Of a DNA stretch of 64,000 nt, positions 8,845 to 18,113 are shown piece after piece. Made by a program: the position numbers and the translations under genes. The DNA is from Streptomyces sp. NBC_01669 (GTDB lineage Bacteria > Actinomycetota > Actinomycetes > Streptomycetales > Streptomycetaceae): NCBI RefSeq assembly GCF_026339735.1, contig NZ_JAPEQG010000002.1:186001-250000 (forward strand), written 5' to 3'. A model generated the notes under the pieces. It saw only the letters and a list, made by a program, of their open reading frames with translations. It did not search any database and had not been told where the DNA came from. Every line of letters starts with the position of its first letter. Position 1 is the stretch's first letter.

Positions 8845-10800
8845 ATGTCGGGACCTGCGGTACCCACCAGCAACGCGCGCACCGCACACCGTCCGCTCCG
8901 ACTGGAGCGACCGGAGCTGACCGGCGGACCGTGGCGCCGGTGGCGCGACGTCAACCGCGCCGTCAGCCTGCCACTCGCCCGGGAGTGGCTGGAGCGCGCC
9001 GGCAATCTGGACAATCTCCGGATCGCCGCGGGGGAGGCTGCCGGTGAGCACCGCGGTCCCGTCTACATGGACTCGGACGTGTACAAGGTCCTCGAAACGG
9101 CGGCCTGGGAACTCGGGTCCGCCGACGACCCCGACCTGGCCGGGTTCCTCGCGGACACGACCCGGCTGCTGGCCCGCGCCCAGCGGGACGACGGCTATCT
9201 CGACTCCGCCTACGACGTGAAGCAGCCGGGTCAGCGCTACACCCGGCTGGTCGACAGCCACGAGATGTACTGCGCCGGCCATCTGATACAGGCCGCGGTG
9301 GCCGCCCACCGCACCACCGGCGACACCGCGCTGCTCGACGTCGCGCGCCGGTTCGCGGACCACCTCGCCGATGTGTTCCTGGAGGACGAGGGACCCGGAC
9401 TGGACGGCCATCCCGAGATCGAGACCGCGCTCGTCGAGCTGTACCGGACGACGGGTGGGGAACGCCATCTCGCGCTGGCCTCCGTCTTCGTGGAGCGGCG
9501 CGGGCGCGGGCTGGTCGGCGCGCACAAGCACGGCACAAGGCACCGTCAGGACCATCTGCCGGTGCGCGAGGCCCCGGCGGTCACCGGCCACGCGGTGCGG
9601 GGCCTCTATCTGGAGGCGGGGGTCGTCGACCTCGCCTCGGAGACGGGCGACGCCTCCCTGCTCGATGCCTCGGAGCGCCGCTGGCTGGACATGGTCGCCG
9701 CCCGGACGTCCCTGACCGGCGGTCTCGGCTCGCGCCAGGTCGGCGAGGTGTTCGGCGAACGGTATGAACTCCCGCCGGACCTCTCGTACAACGAGACGTG
9801 CGCGTCGGCCGCGAGCATCCAGTGGAGCTGGCGGCTGCTGCTGGCCACCGGCCGGGCACGGTACGCCGACCTGATCGAGCGCACCCTCTACAACGCCTTC
9901 GCCGCCGCGCGCTCGGCCGACGGCCGGACCTATTACAAGGGCAACCCGCTCCAGCGCCGGGCGGACCACGCCGAGGCGGTCGGCGATCCACGCTGCCGCG
10001 ACGAGTGGTTCTTCTCCGCCTGCTGTCCGCCGGCGGTCACCCGGCTGGTCGCCTCCCTTGAACACTACGCCGCGACTGTCTCCGAGCACGCCGGTGTGCC
10101 GACCCTGCATCTGCACCAGTACGCGCCGCTCTCCCTGACCGCCCCCTTCGCCGGCGGCCGGATCGGGCTGCGGGCCGAGACGGACTACCCCTGGCAGGGC
10201 CGTGTCGCGATCACCGTCGCCGAGGCACCCGAAGGACCGTGGGCGCTGGCGCTGCGCGTCCCGCCGTGGTCCGCCCGGACCCGGCTGGACACCCCGGACC
10301 ACAAGGACGTCGCGGTCACCGCCGACCAGGACGGGTACGCGGTGGTGGAGCGTGAGTGGCGGGCCGGGGACACCGTGGTGCTGAATCTCGACATGGCTCC
10401 CCGGCTGACGCTTCCGCACCCGCGCGTCGACGCGGTGCGCGGCTGTGCCGCCGTCGAACGCGGCCCGCTGGTCTACTGCTTCGAGCAGGCGGACCAGCAG
10501 GACGGCGTCGAGGTGGACGACCTGGCGATCTTCCCCGACACGGTCTTCGAGGAGGTCGCGCACGGCGACCTGGACGGTCTCGGCCCCGCCGTCACCCTGC
10601 GGGCCCCCGCCGTCGCCGTGTCAGGAGCCCATGAGGCGGGGCTCCCCTACCGCACGCTCGGCGGCCCGGCCGCGGTGGACACCGCACGGCCCGTCACCGC
10701 CACCGCGGTGCCCTACCACCTGTGGGACAACCGCGGTGACGGCGCGATGCGGGTCTGGATGCCGCTGTACGTCGGGGACACGGGGCCGGCCTCCGCGTGA
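8845..10800 (+). CDS. Glycoside hydrolase family 127 beta-L-arabinofuranosidase-like protein
   Basis: A 651-residue enzyme predicted to remove terminal beta-L-arabinofuranosyl residues. GH127 uses a zinc-bound cysteine as nucleophile. The ligands are recognisable: Glu317 and Cys319 in YNETCAS, and Cys393-Cys394 in SACCPP. The (alpha/alpha)6 barrel segments (GPVYMDSDVYKVLE, DSHEMYCAGHL, GHPEIETALVELYR) and a C-terminal beta-sandwich are present. No signal peptide, so it acts in the cytosol on imported oligosaccharides. It begins 8 bases after the GntR stop with GGGGAG as ribosome binding site, so it is transcribed with that regulator. Confidence 0.9.
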   Translation: MSGPAVPTSNARTAHRPLRLERPELTGGPWRRWRDVNRAVSLPLAREWLERAGNLDNLRIAAGEAAGEHRGPVYMDSDVYKVLETAAWELGSADDPDLAGFLADTTRLLARAQRDDGYLDSAYDVKQPGQRYTRLVDSHEMYCAGHLIQAAVAAHRTTGDTALLDVARRFADHLADVFLEDEGPGLDGHPEIETALVELYRTTGGERHLALASVFVERRGRGLVGAHKHGTRHRQDHLPVREAPAVTGHAVRGLYLEAGVVDLASETGDASLLDASERRWLDMVAARTSLTGGLGSRQVGEVFGERYELPPDLSYNETCASAASIQWSWRLLLATGRARYADLIERTLYNAFAAARSADGRTYYKGNPLQRRADHAEAVGDPRCRDEWFFSACCPPAVTRLVASLEHYAATVSEHAGVPTLHLHQYAPLSLTAPFAGGRIGLRAETDYPWQGRVAITVAEAPEGPWALALRVPPWSARTRLDTPDHKDVAVTADQDGYAVVEREWRAGDTVVLNLDMAPRLTLPHPRVDAVRGCAAVERGPLVYCFEQADQQDGVEVDDLAIFPDTVFEEVAHGDLDGLGPAVTLRAPAVAVSGAHEAGLPYRTLGGPAAVDTARPVTATAVPYHLWDNRGDGAMRVWMPLYVGDTGPASA

Positions 10801-10973
10801 CCCCCCGGCGGCCGGCCGGTAACCGGCGCGCGGGCAGCCTCGAAGGGCACCAGGCATCCCCCGGGACGGAACGCTTTCGCGCCGGTGGCCTCGACCGGGT
10901 AGCCGGGCCGGACGCCTCTCGCGGGCAGTGAAGCGACCGCGGACCACCACCCATCTCACCGAGGGACACATCC

Positions 10974-12374
10974 ATGAGTGATCCGGTACGCAGACAACTC
11001 CTCCGCTTCGGAGCCCTGGCCGCCGCCGCGCTCCCGCTGGCCCGCTCCGGCGGCGCGGCAGCCGCCGACCGCGGCGGCCCCCGCTTCCCCGACGCCTGGT
11101 TCCCCGTGACCGACCACGGTGCGGTCGGCGACGGCGCCACCGACTGCACCGCCGCCGTCCGGGCGGCCGTGAGCGCCTGCCATGCGGCCGGCGGTGGGCA
11201 CGTACTGATACCCGCCGGGCGCTGGGCCACGGGCCCCATCCACCTGCTCAGCGGCGTCGACCTGCACGTGGCCGAGGGCGCGACGGTGCTGTTCAGCACC
11301 GATCCGGCCGCCTACCTGCCGGTGGTGCGGACCCGCTGGCAGGGCATCGAGGTGTTCAACTACTCACCGATGATCTACGCCTACGGCCAGCACGGCATCG
11401 CGGTCACCGGGCGAGGAATCCTCGACGCTCGGAGCGACAACACACACTGGTGGCCGTGGAAGGGCTCCGGGCAGTACGGCTGGAAGCCCGGAATGCCCAA
11501 TGAACGGGCCGACTGGGCGACTTTGGAGCAGTGGGGCGCACAGAACGTGCCGGTCGCGGAGCGCGTGCTCGGCGAGGGTCACTACTTGCGCCCCAGCTTC
11601 ATCCAGCCGTACGCATGCACGGACTTCCTGATCGAGGGCGTCACGCTCCGCAACTCCGCTTTCTGGAACATCCATCCGGTGCTGAGCCGTGACATCACCG
11701 TGCGCGACGTCCGGATCGAGTGCGAGGGACCCAACAGCGACGGCTGCGACCCCGATTCGTGCGAGAACGTCACGATCGAGCGCGTCACCTTCGCCACGCA
11801 CGACGACTGCATCGCCATCAAGTCCGGCCGCGACCAGGACGGCCAACGGGTGGGCGTGCCGTCACGGCGCATCCGGATCCGGGACTGCGTGTACCTCAGC
11901 GGCGGAGCCGCTGTGGCGATCGGCAGCGAGATGAGCGGCGGCGTGTCGGATGTGCTCGCCCAGCGGCTCCGCCTGCCCTTCGACCCCGCCCTGGGCGAGG
12001 CGTCCGTCGCCTCGGTCCTGGTCGTCAAGTCCACCCCGGCAAGGGGCGGTTACGTCAGAAACATCCGTGTCGTCGACGTGGATGCGCCGGCCTGGACGTA
12101 CGTGCCGTTCGAGGTCACGTTCCAGTACGCCGGTGACGCCGGCGGTGCCACGCCCGCCGAGGTGACCCGGCTGTCGGCGGCGCGCTGGTCGATGCGCGGC
12201 CCCTGCGAGTACCCGGTGCGCGTACGGGCCCGGCCCGAGGCGCCGGTCAGCGACGTCACCCTGGACCGCCTGACCTTCGACGACGCCGCACAGGACATCC
12301 TGCTCCAGTCCGTGAACGACCTGACCGTGCGGCACGTCATGGTCAACGGCCGCCTCCAGGAAGGCGCGCCGTAA
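10974..12374 (+). CDS. Glycoside hydrolase family 28 polygalacturonase-like protein
   Basis: A 466-residue GH28 beta-helix. An export signal covers about the first 32 residues (VRRQLLRFGALAAAALP, Tat-like). Catalytic aspartates are Asp256 in NSDGCDPD and Asp277-Asp278 in HDDCIAIKSG. The usual GHG motif is replaced by GSEMSGG, as seen in exo-acting or rhamnogalacturonan-type members. It hydrolyses alpha-galacturonosyl or related bonds in pectin. The 173 bases between it and the GH127 gene contain no clear terminator, so it may be co-transcribed. The exact bond cleaved cannot be told from sequence alone. Confidence 0.88.
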   Translation: MSDPVRRQLLRFGALAAAALPLARSGGAAAADRGGPRFPDAWFPVTDHGAVGDGATDCTAAVRAAVSACHAAGGGHVLIPAGRWATGPIHLLSGVDLHVAEGATVLFSTDPAAYLPVVRTRWQGIEVFNYSPMIYAYGQHGIAVTGRGILDARSDNTHWWPWKGSGQYGWKPGMPNERADWATLEQWGAQNVPVAERVLGEGHYLRPSFIQPYACTDFLIEGVTLRNSAFWNIHPVLSRDITVRDVRIECEGPNSDGCDPDSCENVTIERVTFATHDDCIAIKSGRDQDGQRVGVPSRRIRIRDCVYLSGGAAVAIGSEMSGGVSDVLAQRLRLPFDPALGEASVASVLVVKSTPARGGYVRNIRVVDVDAPAWTYVPFEVTFQYAGDAGGATPAEVTRLSAARWSMRGPCEYPVRVRARPEAPVSDVTLDRLTFDDAAQDILLQSVNDLTVRHVMVNGRLQEGAP

Positions 12375-12436
12375 CCCCAGGAGGCCTCCCCCGGCCCTGC
12401 CGCACGCGTGGCCAATAGCTGTCGTTGCACGGGGGG

Positions 12437-12465
12437 TTGACGCACTCGACGCGCATTCGTACGTT
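12437..12465 (+). promoter_or_regulatory. Leaderless promoter for the apiose-type operon
   Basis: A -35 TTGACG (12437-12442), a 17-base spacer and a -10 TACGTT (12460-12465). Transcription would begin at 12472-12473, exactly at the ATG at 12473. This is the TAnnnT spacing seen for leaderless actinobacterial mRNAs, and no ribosome binding site is present before that ATG. Confidence 0.65.
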
Positions 12466-12472
12466 GATTTGC

Positions 12473-13516
12473 ATGTCCACTCACCAACGCATAGATATTC
12501 ACTCGCCGAGTCCGGGTGAACCGGTCTACGGCGCCGGCGTCTGGCACTTCGCCACGTACGTCGACCGCTACGCCACCGACGGATACGGCGAACCCCGCAC
12601 GGTCCTGGACGCCATCAAGCTGGCCGGTGCCGTCGGCGACCTGTCCGTGCTGGACCTCAACTGGCCCTTCCCGCCGGGGGGCATCAGCACCGCCGAGGTA
12701 CGCGACGCGTTGGCCGAACAGAAGCTGCGGGCCATCGCCGTGACCCCTGAGTTCTACACCGGCAAGTTCGCCAGGGGCGGCTTCACCAACCCCGACCCGG
12801 CCGTGCGCCGCCAGGCCATCGACCTGGTCGCCGCCTCCGCCGAAGTGGGGCGCGAGCTCGGTGTCGAGTACGTGAAGATCTGGCCGGGGCAGGACGGGTA
12901 CGACTACCCCTTCCAGGCCGACTACACGGACCTGTGGGCCAAGTCGGTGGGCGCGCTGCGCGAACTCGCCCAGTCCTTCCCCGACTTGAACTTCGCCATC
13001 GAGTACAAGCCGCGTGAGCCCCGCAACCGGATGGTCTTCTCCTCCGTCGCGCGAACCCTTCTCGCCATCGAGGACATGGGAGTGGACAACGTGGGGGTGC
13101 TGCTCGACTTCGGGCACTCGCTGTACGGGGGCGAGACCCCCGCGGAGGCCGCCCGGATGGCGATCGCCCGCTCGAAGCTCTTCGCCATCGACGTCAACGA
13201 CAACTTCCGCGGCTGGGACGACGACATGGTCGTCGGATCCGTCCACCTTCTCGAGACGTTCGAGTTCTTCTTCGCCCTGCACGACGCCGGGTGGGACGGG
13301 GTGTGGCAGCTGGATCAGTTCCCCTTCCGCGAGGACCCCGTCGAGGCCGCGCGCGCCGGCATCCGCACGATGCGCGCCTTCCACCGCGCCCTCGGCTACC
13401 TCGACCGCGATGCGTTGGCCGCCGCTCAGGCCTCGCAGGACGCGCTCGGCGCCCAGCGCATCGCGAAGCGGGCACTGTTCCGTGCCCTCGCCGAGTCGGA
13501 GAGCGAGTCCGCGTGA
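12473..13516 (+). CDS. Sugar isomerase/epimerase, TIM barrel; candidate D-apiose isomerase
   Basis: A 347-residue xylose-isomerase-like TIM barrel (AP-endonuclease family 2 fold). Metal-binding acids are likely in VKIWPG, FAIEYKPRE, LLDFGHS and FAIDVNDN. It begins an operon with two transketolase halves and an FGGY kinase. This is the gene content described for D-apiose catabolism, where an isomerase makes D-apulose. L-rhamnose or other isomerases of this fold are alternatives. ATG at 12473 is preferred over the in-frame TTG at 12425 because the promoter places the transcript start on it. The stop overlaps the GTG of the next gene (GTGA). Confidence 0.8.
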   Translation: MSTHQRIDIHSPSPGEPVYGAGVWHFATYVDRYATDGYGEPRTVLDAIKLAGAVGDLSVLDLNWPFPPGGISTAEVRDALAEQKLRAIAVTPEFYTGKFARGGFTNPDPAVRRQAIDLVAASAEVGRELGVEYVKIWPGQDGYDYPFQADYTDLWAKSVGALRELAQSFPDLNFAIEYKPREPRNRMVFSSVARTLLAIEDMGVDNVGVLLDFGHSLYGGETPAEAARMAIARSKLFAIDVNDNFRGWDDDMVVGSVHLLETFEFFFALHDAGWDGVWQLDQFPFREDPVEAARAGIRTMRAFHRALGYLDRDALAAAQASQDALGAQRIAKRALFRALAESESESA

Positions 13517-14421
13517 CCGCCACCGCGGAGGCCACCGCCCCGCTCGCCGTTGACGCACCCGCGGCCCGGGCATACCACGGGATCGGCGCGCGCCTGCGCG
13601 CCGCCTCGCCCACCGAGGCAGCCGCCGAACTCGCCGGACTCTCCGCCTCCGTACGACGCGATGTCCTGACCACGATCCAGGCGGCGGGGATGGGGCATGT
13701 CGGCGGCGACCTCTCCGTCACCGATCTGCTGGTCACCGCGCTGTGGGGGACCCTGCGCATGCACCCGGACGAGCCGGACCACCCGCAGCGCGACCGCTTC
13801 GTGCTCAGCAAGGGACACTGCGCCGCGGCTCTGTACTCGACGCTCGCCTCCTGCGGGTTCTTCCCACGGGCCCGGCTGCGCGAGTTCATGGCACCGCTGT
13901 CGCCGCTGAACGGCCACCCCGCCCGGCTCAAGGTGCCCGGCGTGGAGACCAACACCGGTCCGCTCGGTCACGGATTCCCCGTCGCCACCGGCATCGCACT
14001 CGGTTCGCTCCTGCGGGGGGAGAGCTGGCGAACCGTCGTCGTCCTCGGCGACGGCGAGATGCAGGAAGGCAGCAACTGGGAGGCCGCCATGACGGCCGCC
14101 CACTACGGTCTCGCGAACCTCACTGCCGTGGTGGACCGGAACAGGCTTCAGCAGGGGGCCCGCACGGAGGACACCTCGTCCCTGGAACCCCTCGGCAGGA
14201 AGTGGGCGAGCTTCGGGTGGGAGGTCCGCGTCATCGACGGTCACGACCACCGGGCGATCAAGGAGGCGTACGCGCCGTCGACCGCCGGACGCCCCGTCGC
14301 GGTCATCGCGCAGACGGTGAAGGGCAAGGGCGTCTCGTTCATGGAGGACCGGGTCGAGTGGCACCACAAAGTACCCACCGACGAACAAGTACGCCTCGGA
14401 CTTGCGGAGTTGGGCCGATGA
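13513..14421 (+). CDS. Transketolase N-terminal subunit; candidate apulose-4-phosphate transketolase subunit A
   Basis: A 302-residue N-terminal half of a split transketolase that binds the pyrophosphate of thiamine diphosphate. The GDGEMQEGSNWEA motif (GDG with metal ligands), GHVGGDLS, SKGHCAAALY and GPLGHG are all present. The GTG at 13513 overlaps the previous stop by 4 bases, and its own stop overlaps the next ATG. With the C-terminal subunit and kinase it would split D-apulose 4-phosphate into dihydroxyacetone phosphate and a glycolaldehyde unit passed to an acceptor sugar phosphate. The substrate is inferred from operon content; the split-transketolase family is clear. Confidence 0.9.
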   Translation: MTATAEATAPLAVDAPAARAYHGIGARLRAASPTEAAAELAGLSASVRRDVLTTIQAAGMGHVGGDLSVTDLLVTALWGTLRMHPDEPDHPQRDRFVLSKGHCAAALYSTLASCGFFPRARLREFMAPLSPLNGHPARLKVPGVETNTGPLGHGFPVATGIALGSLLRGESWRTVVVLGDGEMQEGSNWEAAMTAAHYGLANLTAVVDRNRLQQGARTEDTSSLEPLGRKWASFGWEVRVIDGHDHRAIKEAYAPSTAGRPVAVIAQTVKGKGVSFMEDRVEWHHKVPTDEQVRLGLAELGR

Positions 14422-15374
14422 ACAGCCTTGCGCGGGAGACGGTGCTGTACGACTGCCGGGCGGACTTCGCCGCCGAGTTGGCCGCCCTGGCGCGTGCCGA
14501 CGAGCGGATTGTGGCGGTGTGCAACGACTCGGTCGGCTCCAGCAACCTCGTGCGGTTCCGGGCGGAGTTCCCCACCCGGCTGATCAATGTCGGCATCGCC
14601 GAGCAGGACATGGTCGGTGTCGCCGCGGGGCTCGCCAATGCGGGATTCGTCCCGTTCGTGTCCGCCGCCGCGCCGTTTCTTACCGGTCGCGCGCTGGAGC
14701 AGATCAAGGCGGACATCGCCTACACGCAACGGCATGTCGTCCTGTGCGGCCAGAGCCCGGGCATGGCGTACGGCGAACTGGGCCCCACCCATCACTCGAT
14801 CGAGGATCTGTCGTGGATGCGCGCGGTCTCCGGCCTGGAGATCATCGTTCCGGCCGATCCGTCCGAGACCCGTGGCGCGGTGCGCTACGCCGCCGCGTCG
14901 GGCAGGCCCGCGTACATCCGCATCCCCCGGTTCAAGGTGCCCGCCGTCATGCCGGAGGGCACGGGGTTCGAGACCGGTCGGGCCACGCGGCTCACCGAAG
15001 GCCGGGACGTCACTCTGATCGCCGTCGGCACCATGGTCTCGCGTGCGCTGGAGGCCGCCCGCATCCTCGGCGCGGAGGGCGTGTCGGCCCGCGTTCTCAA
15101 CATGGCGTCCGTCGAACCGCTCGACGAGGCCGCCGTGGTCGCCGCCGCGCGGGAGACCGGGGCCATCGTCACCGCGGAGGAAGGACTGCTCTCCGGCGGG
15201 CTCGGCGCCGCGGTCACGAAGGTGGCGGCCGAGCAACATCCCGTACCCGTAAGGATGTTGGGTGTTCCGGGCTTCGCGCCGACGGGCAGCGCGTCCTTCC
15301 TGCTCGACCACTTCGGCCTGAACGCCGAGGGGATCGCCGGCGCCGCACGATCGGCCCTGGGACGGGCTCGATGA
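14418..15374 (+). CDS. Transketolase C-terminal subunit; candidate apulose-4-phosphate transketolase subunit B
   Basis: A 318-residue partner of the preceding protein, with the pyrimidine-binding and C-terminal domains of transketolase. NVGIAEQDMVGVAAG carries the glutamate that activates thiamine diphosphate. GPTHHSIEDLSWMR and the C-terminal domain (VTAEEGLLSGGLG) are intact. The ATG at 14418 overlaps the upstream stop (ATGA), and the stop at 15374 overlaps the kinase ATG. This strict coupling fits a 1:1 complex. Confidence 0.9.
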   Translation: MNSLARETVLYDCRADFAAELAALARADERIVAVCNDSVGSSNLVRFRAEFPTRLINVGIAEQDMVGVAAGLANAGFVPFVSAAAPFLTGRALEQIKADIAYTQRHVVLCGQSPGMAYGELGPTHHSIEDLSWMRAVSGLEIIVPADPSETRGAVRYAAASGRPAYIRIPRFKVPAVMPEGTGFETGRATRLTEGRDVTLIAVGTMVSRALEAARILGAEGVSARVLNMASVEPLDEAAVVAAARETGAIVTAEEGLLSGGLGAAVTKVAAEQHPVPVRMLGVPGFAPTGSASFLLDHFGLNAEGIAGAARSALGRAR

Positions 15375-16825
15375 GACCGCATCTGCTCGCTGTCGACCAG
15401 GGCACCAGTTCCACCAAAGCCCTGCTCCTCGACGCGGTCGGAGACGTCTTCGCCCGGGCCGTGATCCCGCTGGCACAATCGCACCCCGGCCCCGGCCGCG
15501 TGGAGCAGGACGCCTGGGCGCTCCTGGAGAGTGTGCGGGCCGCCGTCGCCGACTGCCTGCGGGACGCCGATCCGCGCAGCGTGGCCGGTCTCGCTCTCAG
15601 CACGCAGCGCGAGTCGGTCGTCCTGTGGGACGCGGCGACGGGAGAGCCCGTGGCCCCGCTGGTCAGCTGGCAGGACCAGCGGGGTGGCGAGCTGGCGGCC
15701 CGCCTCGGCCGCGAGGGTCACGGCGACGACATCCGGCGGCGTACCGGGCTCCCCCTCGACCCCATGTTCTCGGCCCTGAAGATGGCTGCGCTGCTCGACG
15801 AGTACGACCCCGGCCGCACCCGTGGGCTGCGACTGGGCACAGTGGACGCGTTCCTCCTGCAGGCGCTCACGGGAGAGTCGGTCACCGAGATCGGCAACGC
15901 CTCCAGGACCCAACTGCTCAGCCTCGCCACCGGCGAGTGGGACGACGAACTGCTCGGCCTGTTCGACATCCCGCGCCAGGCGCTGGCCCGGGTCGTGCCT
16001 TCCACCGGGCCGTTCGGAACGGTACGGCGGCTGGATCCGCTGCCGGACGGCACCCCCGTGCTCGCGGTGATGGGCGACTCGCACGCCGCGCTGTTCGCAC
16101 ACGGTGGATGGCGTCCCGGCATCGTGAAGGCCACGTACGGCACCGGCTCCTCCGTCATGACCGTCACGGACGAACCCCGGGCGGCCGAGAACCTGTGCAC
16201 CACCATCGCCTGGTCCACCGGCCGCCCGGCCTACGCCCACGAGGCCAACATCCGCTCCACCGGGCGCACCGTTACCTGGCTCGCAGATCTCCTCGGCGCC
16301 TCCCCCGACGAACTGATCCGGCTCGCGGCCGGCGCCGACGCGGGTGACGTGACGCTGGTCCCGGCCTTCGGCGGGATCGGCGCTCCCTGGTGGGACGCGC
16401 GGGCGGTGCCCGTGCTGGCCGGGTTCGATCTCGGTACCGGTCGTGCTCAACTGGCGTGCGCGGCACTGGAGTCGGTCGCCTTCCAGGTCGGGGATGTGCT
16501 CGCTGCCCTCCCTGCGGCACGGTACGTGGTGGCCGACGGAGGGCTCAGTCGCAGCGACGCCCTCATGCAGCTCCAGGCCGATGTCTCGGGCGTGACCGTG
16601 GCCCGCACCGCGCACCATGAGATGTCCGCTGCGGGAGCGGCCCATCTCGCCGGGCTCGGCCTGGGTCTGTGGACGCTCGACGAGTTGTCGGAACGGGCCG
16701 ACAGCCGCCTGCGGATCAGCCGGCCCGCATGGGACCGTGCGCGGCGTGACGCTGCCCGGGCCCGGTGGCGACGCCGACTCGGCGCTGCCCGCAATCTCGG
16801 TTCGATCCGCCCGCCCAGTGGGTGA
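15371..16825 (+). CDS. FGGY-family carbohydrate kinase; candidate D-apulose kinase
   Basis: A 484-residue ATP-dependent sugar kinase with a complete FGGY fold. VDQGTSSTKALLLD is the first phosphate loop, YGTGSSVMTV the second, and DGGLSRSDALMQLQAD the adenosine motif. It resembles glycerol/xylulose-type kinases. Its position at the end of the isomerase and split-transketolase operon suggests it phosphorylates D-apulose at C4 before cleavage. L-xylulose or another ketose is possible. ATG at 15371 overlaps the transketolase stop by 4 bases. Confidence 0.88.
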   Translation: MRPHLLAVDQGTSSTKALLLDAVGDVFARAVIPLAQSHPGPGRVEQDAWALLESVRAAVADCLRDADPRSVAGLALSTQRESVVLWDAATGEPVAPLVSWQDQRGGELAARLGREGHGDDIRRRTGLPLDPMFSALKMAALLDEYDPGRTRGLRLGTVDAFLLQALTGESVTEIGNASRTQLLSLATGEWDDELLGLFDIPRQALARVVPSTGPFGTVRRLDPLPDGTPVLAVMGDSHAALFAHGGWRPGIVKATYGTGSSVMTVTDEPRAAENLCTTIAWSTGRPAYAHEANIRSTGRTVTWLADLLGASPDELIRLAAGADAGDVTLVPAFGGIGAPWWDARAVPVLAGFDLGTGRAQLACAALESVAFQVGDVLAALPAARYVVADGGLSRSDALMQLQADVSGVTVARTAHHEMSAAGAAHLAGLGLGLWTLDELSERADSRLRISRPAWDRARRDAARARWRRRLGAARNLGSIRPPSG

Positions 16826-17031
16826 GGACTCAAGTATCCGAAGGGCACACAGATGTCATGACCAGCGTGGATCCGGCAGGCCCGGCCCCACCCCGTAGCG
16901 CGGCACGAAGGCGAGCAGCGAGCCTGCGTGAGATCCGGCGAATCACGCGGCGACCGTCTGCTCACCCGAGCATTCACCCGGCGATACATTGACCGCGTTG
17001 GACACGTTCGGACCTGGAGAAGAGAGGCACG

Positions 17032-17997
17032 ATGGCGGCAGGATCGTCGGATCCCGGACCCGACCAGGTGCGGCTGCTGGTCAAGGTGGCCCGTATGTAC
17101 CACGAGCGTGGTGTGCGGCAGCCCGAGATCGCGGCGCAGCTGAGCATGTCGCAGCCCCGTGTCTCCCGGCTCCTCAAGGAAGCGGTCGACCGCGGTGTGG
17201 TGCGCACGGTGGTCGTCTCCCCCGACGGCGTCCACGCCGAGCTCGAGGAGGCCCTGGTCGAGCGCTTCGCACTCCGGGACGCCGTCGTGGTCGAGGTGGA
17301 GGGCCCGGGCACGGACGTGATCCCGGCCCTCGCCGCCGCGACCGCCACCTACCTCGACGCCACGCTCAAGGGGGGCGACACCATCGGGGTCTCCTCCTGG
17401 AGCGCGACGCTCCTGGAGTCCGTGAAGATCATGCGGGCCAAGACGTCGTCCGTCGCCCACGAGGTCGTCCAGCTCCTCGGCGGCTCCGGCAGCCCGGAAG
17501 TACAGTTGCACGCCACACGCCTGACGAGCCGCCTCGCCGAACTGACAGGCGCCCAGCCGGTGTTCGCTCCGTCCGCCGCGCTGGTCGGCAGCCCGCAGCT
17601 GCGTGACCTGCTCTCAAAGGAACCGGCGATGGCCGAGACCATGCAGGCGTGGTCCCGGCTCACGCTGGCCCTGCTCGGGGTCGGCAGCCTCGACCCGTCG
17701 CCTCTGCTGCGCCGCTCCGGCAACGCGATCACCCACGAGGACCAGCGGCACCTCAGAGAACTGGGGGCAGTCGGTGACGTGTGCGCCCGGTACTTCGACG
17801 CCGACGGGCATGCCGTCGACGCGCGCTTCAACGACCGCCTCATCGGCATCGAACCCGACCGGCTGCGGGCGGTGGAACGCCGGATCGCGGTTGCCGGAGG
17901 CATGGACAAGGCTGCCGCGATCCGCGGTGCGATGCTCGGCAAATGGGCCAACATCCTGATCACCGATGTCGAAGTGGCGAGGGAACTGCTGAAGTGA
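17032..17997 (+). CDS. SorC-family sugar-binding transcriptional regulator
   Basis: A 321-residue regulator. The N-terminal helix-turn-helix (about residues 22-50; GVRQPEIAAQLSMSQPRVSRLL) is followed by a SorC/DeoR-type sugar-phosphate-binding domain (DTIGVSSWSATLLE, ARYFDADGHAVD, RRIAVAGGMDKAAAIRGA). ATG at 17032 has GGAGAAGAG upstream. It lies 206 bases after the kinase gene on the same strand and probably controls the apiose-type operon, with a phosphorylated ketose as likely ligand. No operator in the leaderless promoter stands out to me. Confidence 0.88.
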   Translation: MAAGSSDPGPDQVRLLVKVARMYHERGVRQPEIAAQLSMSQPRVSRLLKEAVDRGVVRTVVVSPDGVHAELEEALVERFALRDAVVVEVEGPGTDVIPALAAATATYLDATLKGGDTIGVSSWSATLLESVKIMRAKTSSVAHEVVQLLGGSGSPEVQLHATRLTSRLAELTGAQPVFAPSAALVGSPQLRDLLSKEPAMAETMQAWSRLTLALLGVGSLDPSPLLRRSGNAITHEDQRHLRELGAVGDVCARYFDADGHAVDARFNDRLIGIEPDRLRAVERRIAVAGGMDKAAAIRGAMLGKWANILITDVEVARELLK

Positions 17998-18113
17998 CCC
18001 GCCAGATTACGGCACTTGGACGCACAAGCTGCTGCCGCGGCTCCGGACCACCGAGGATCGGGCCGCGGCGCAGCCCGTCGTCGCGCCGCTGACCGGTGGG
18101 CCGCTCCCCCGCG

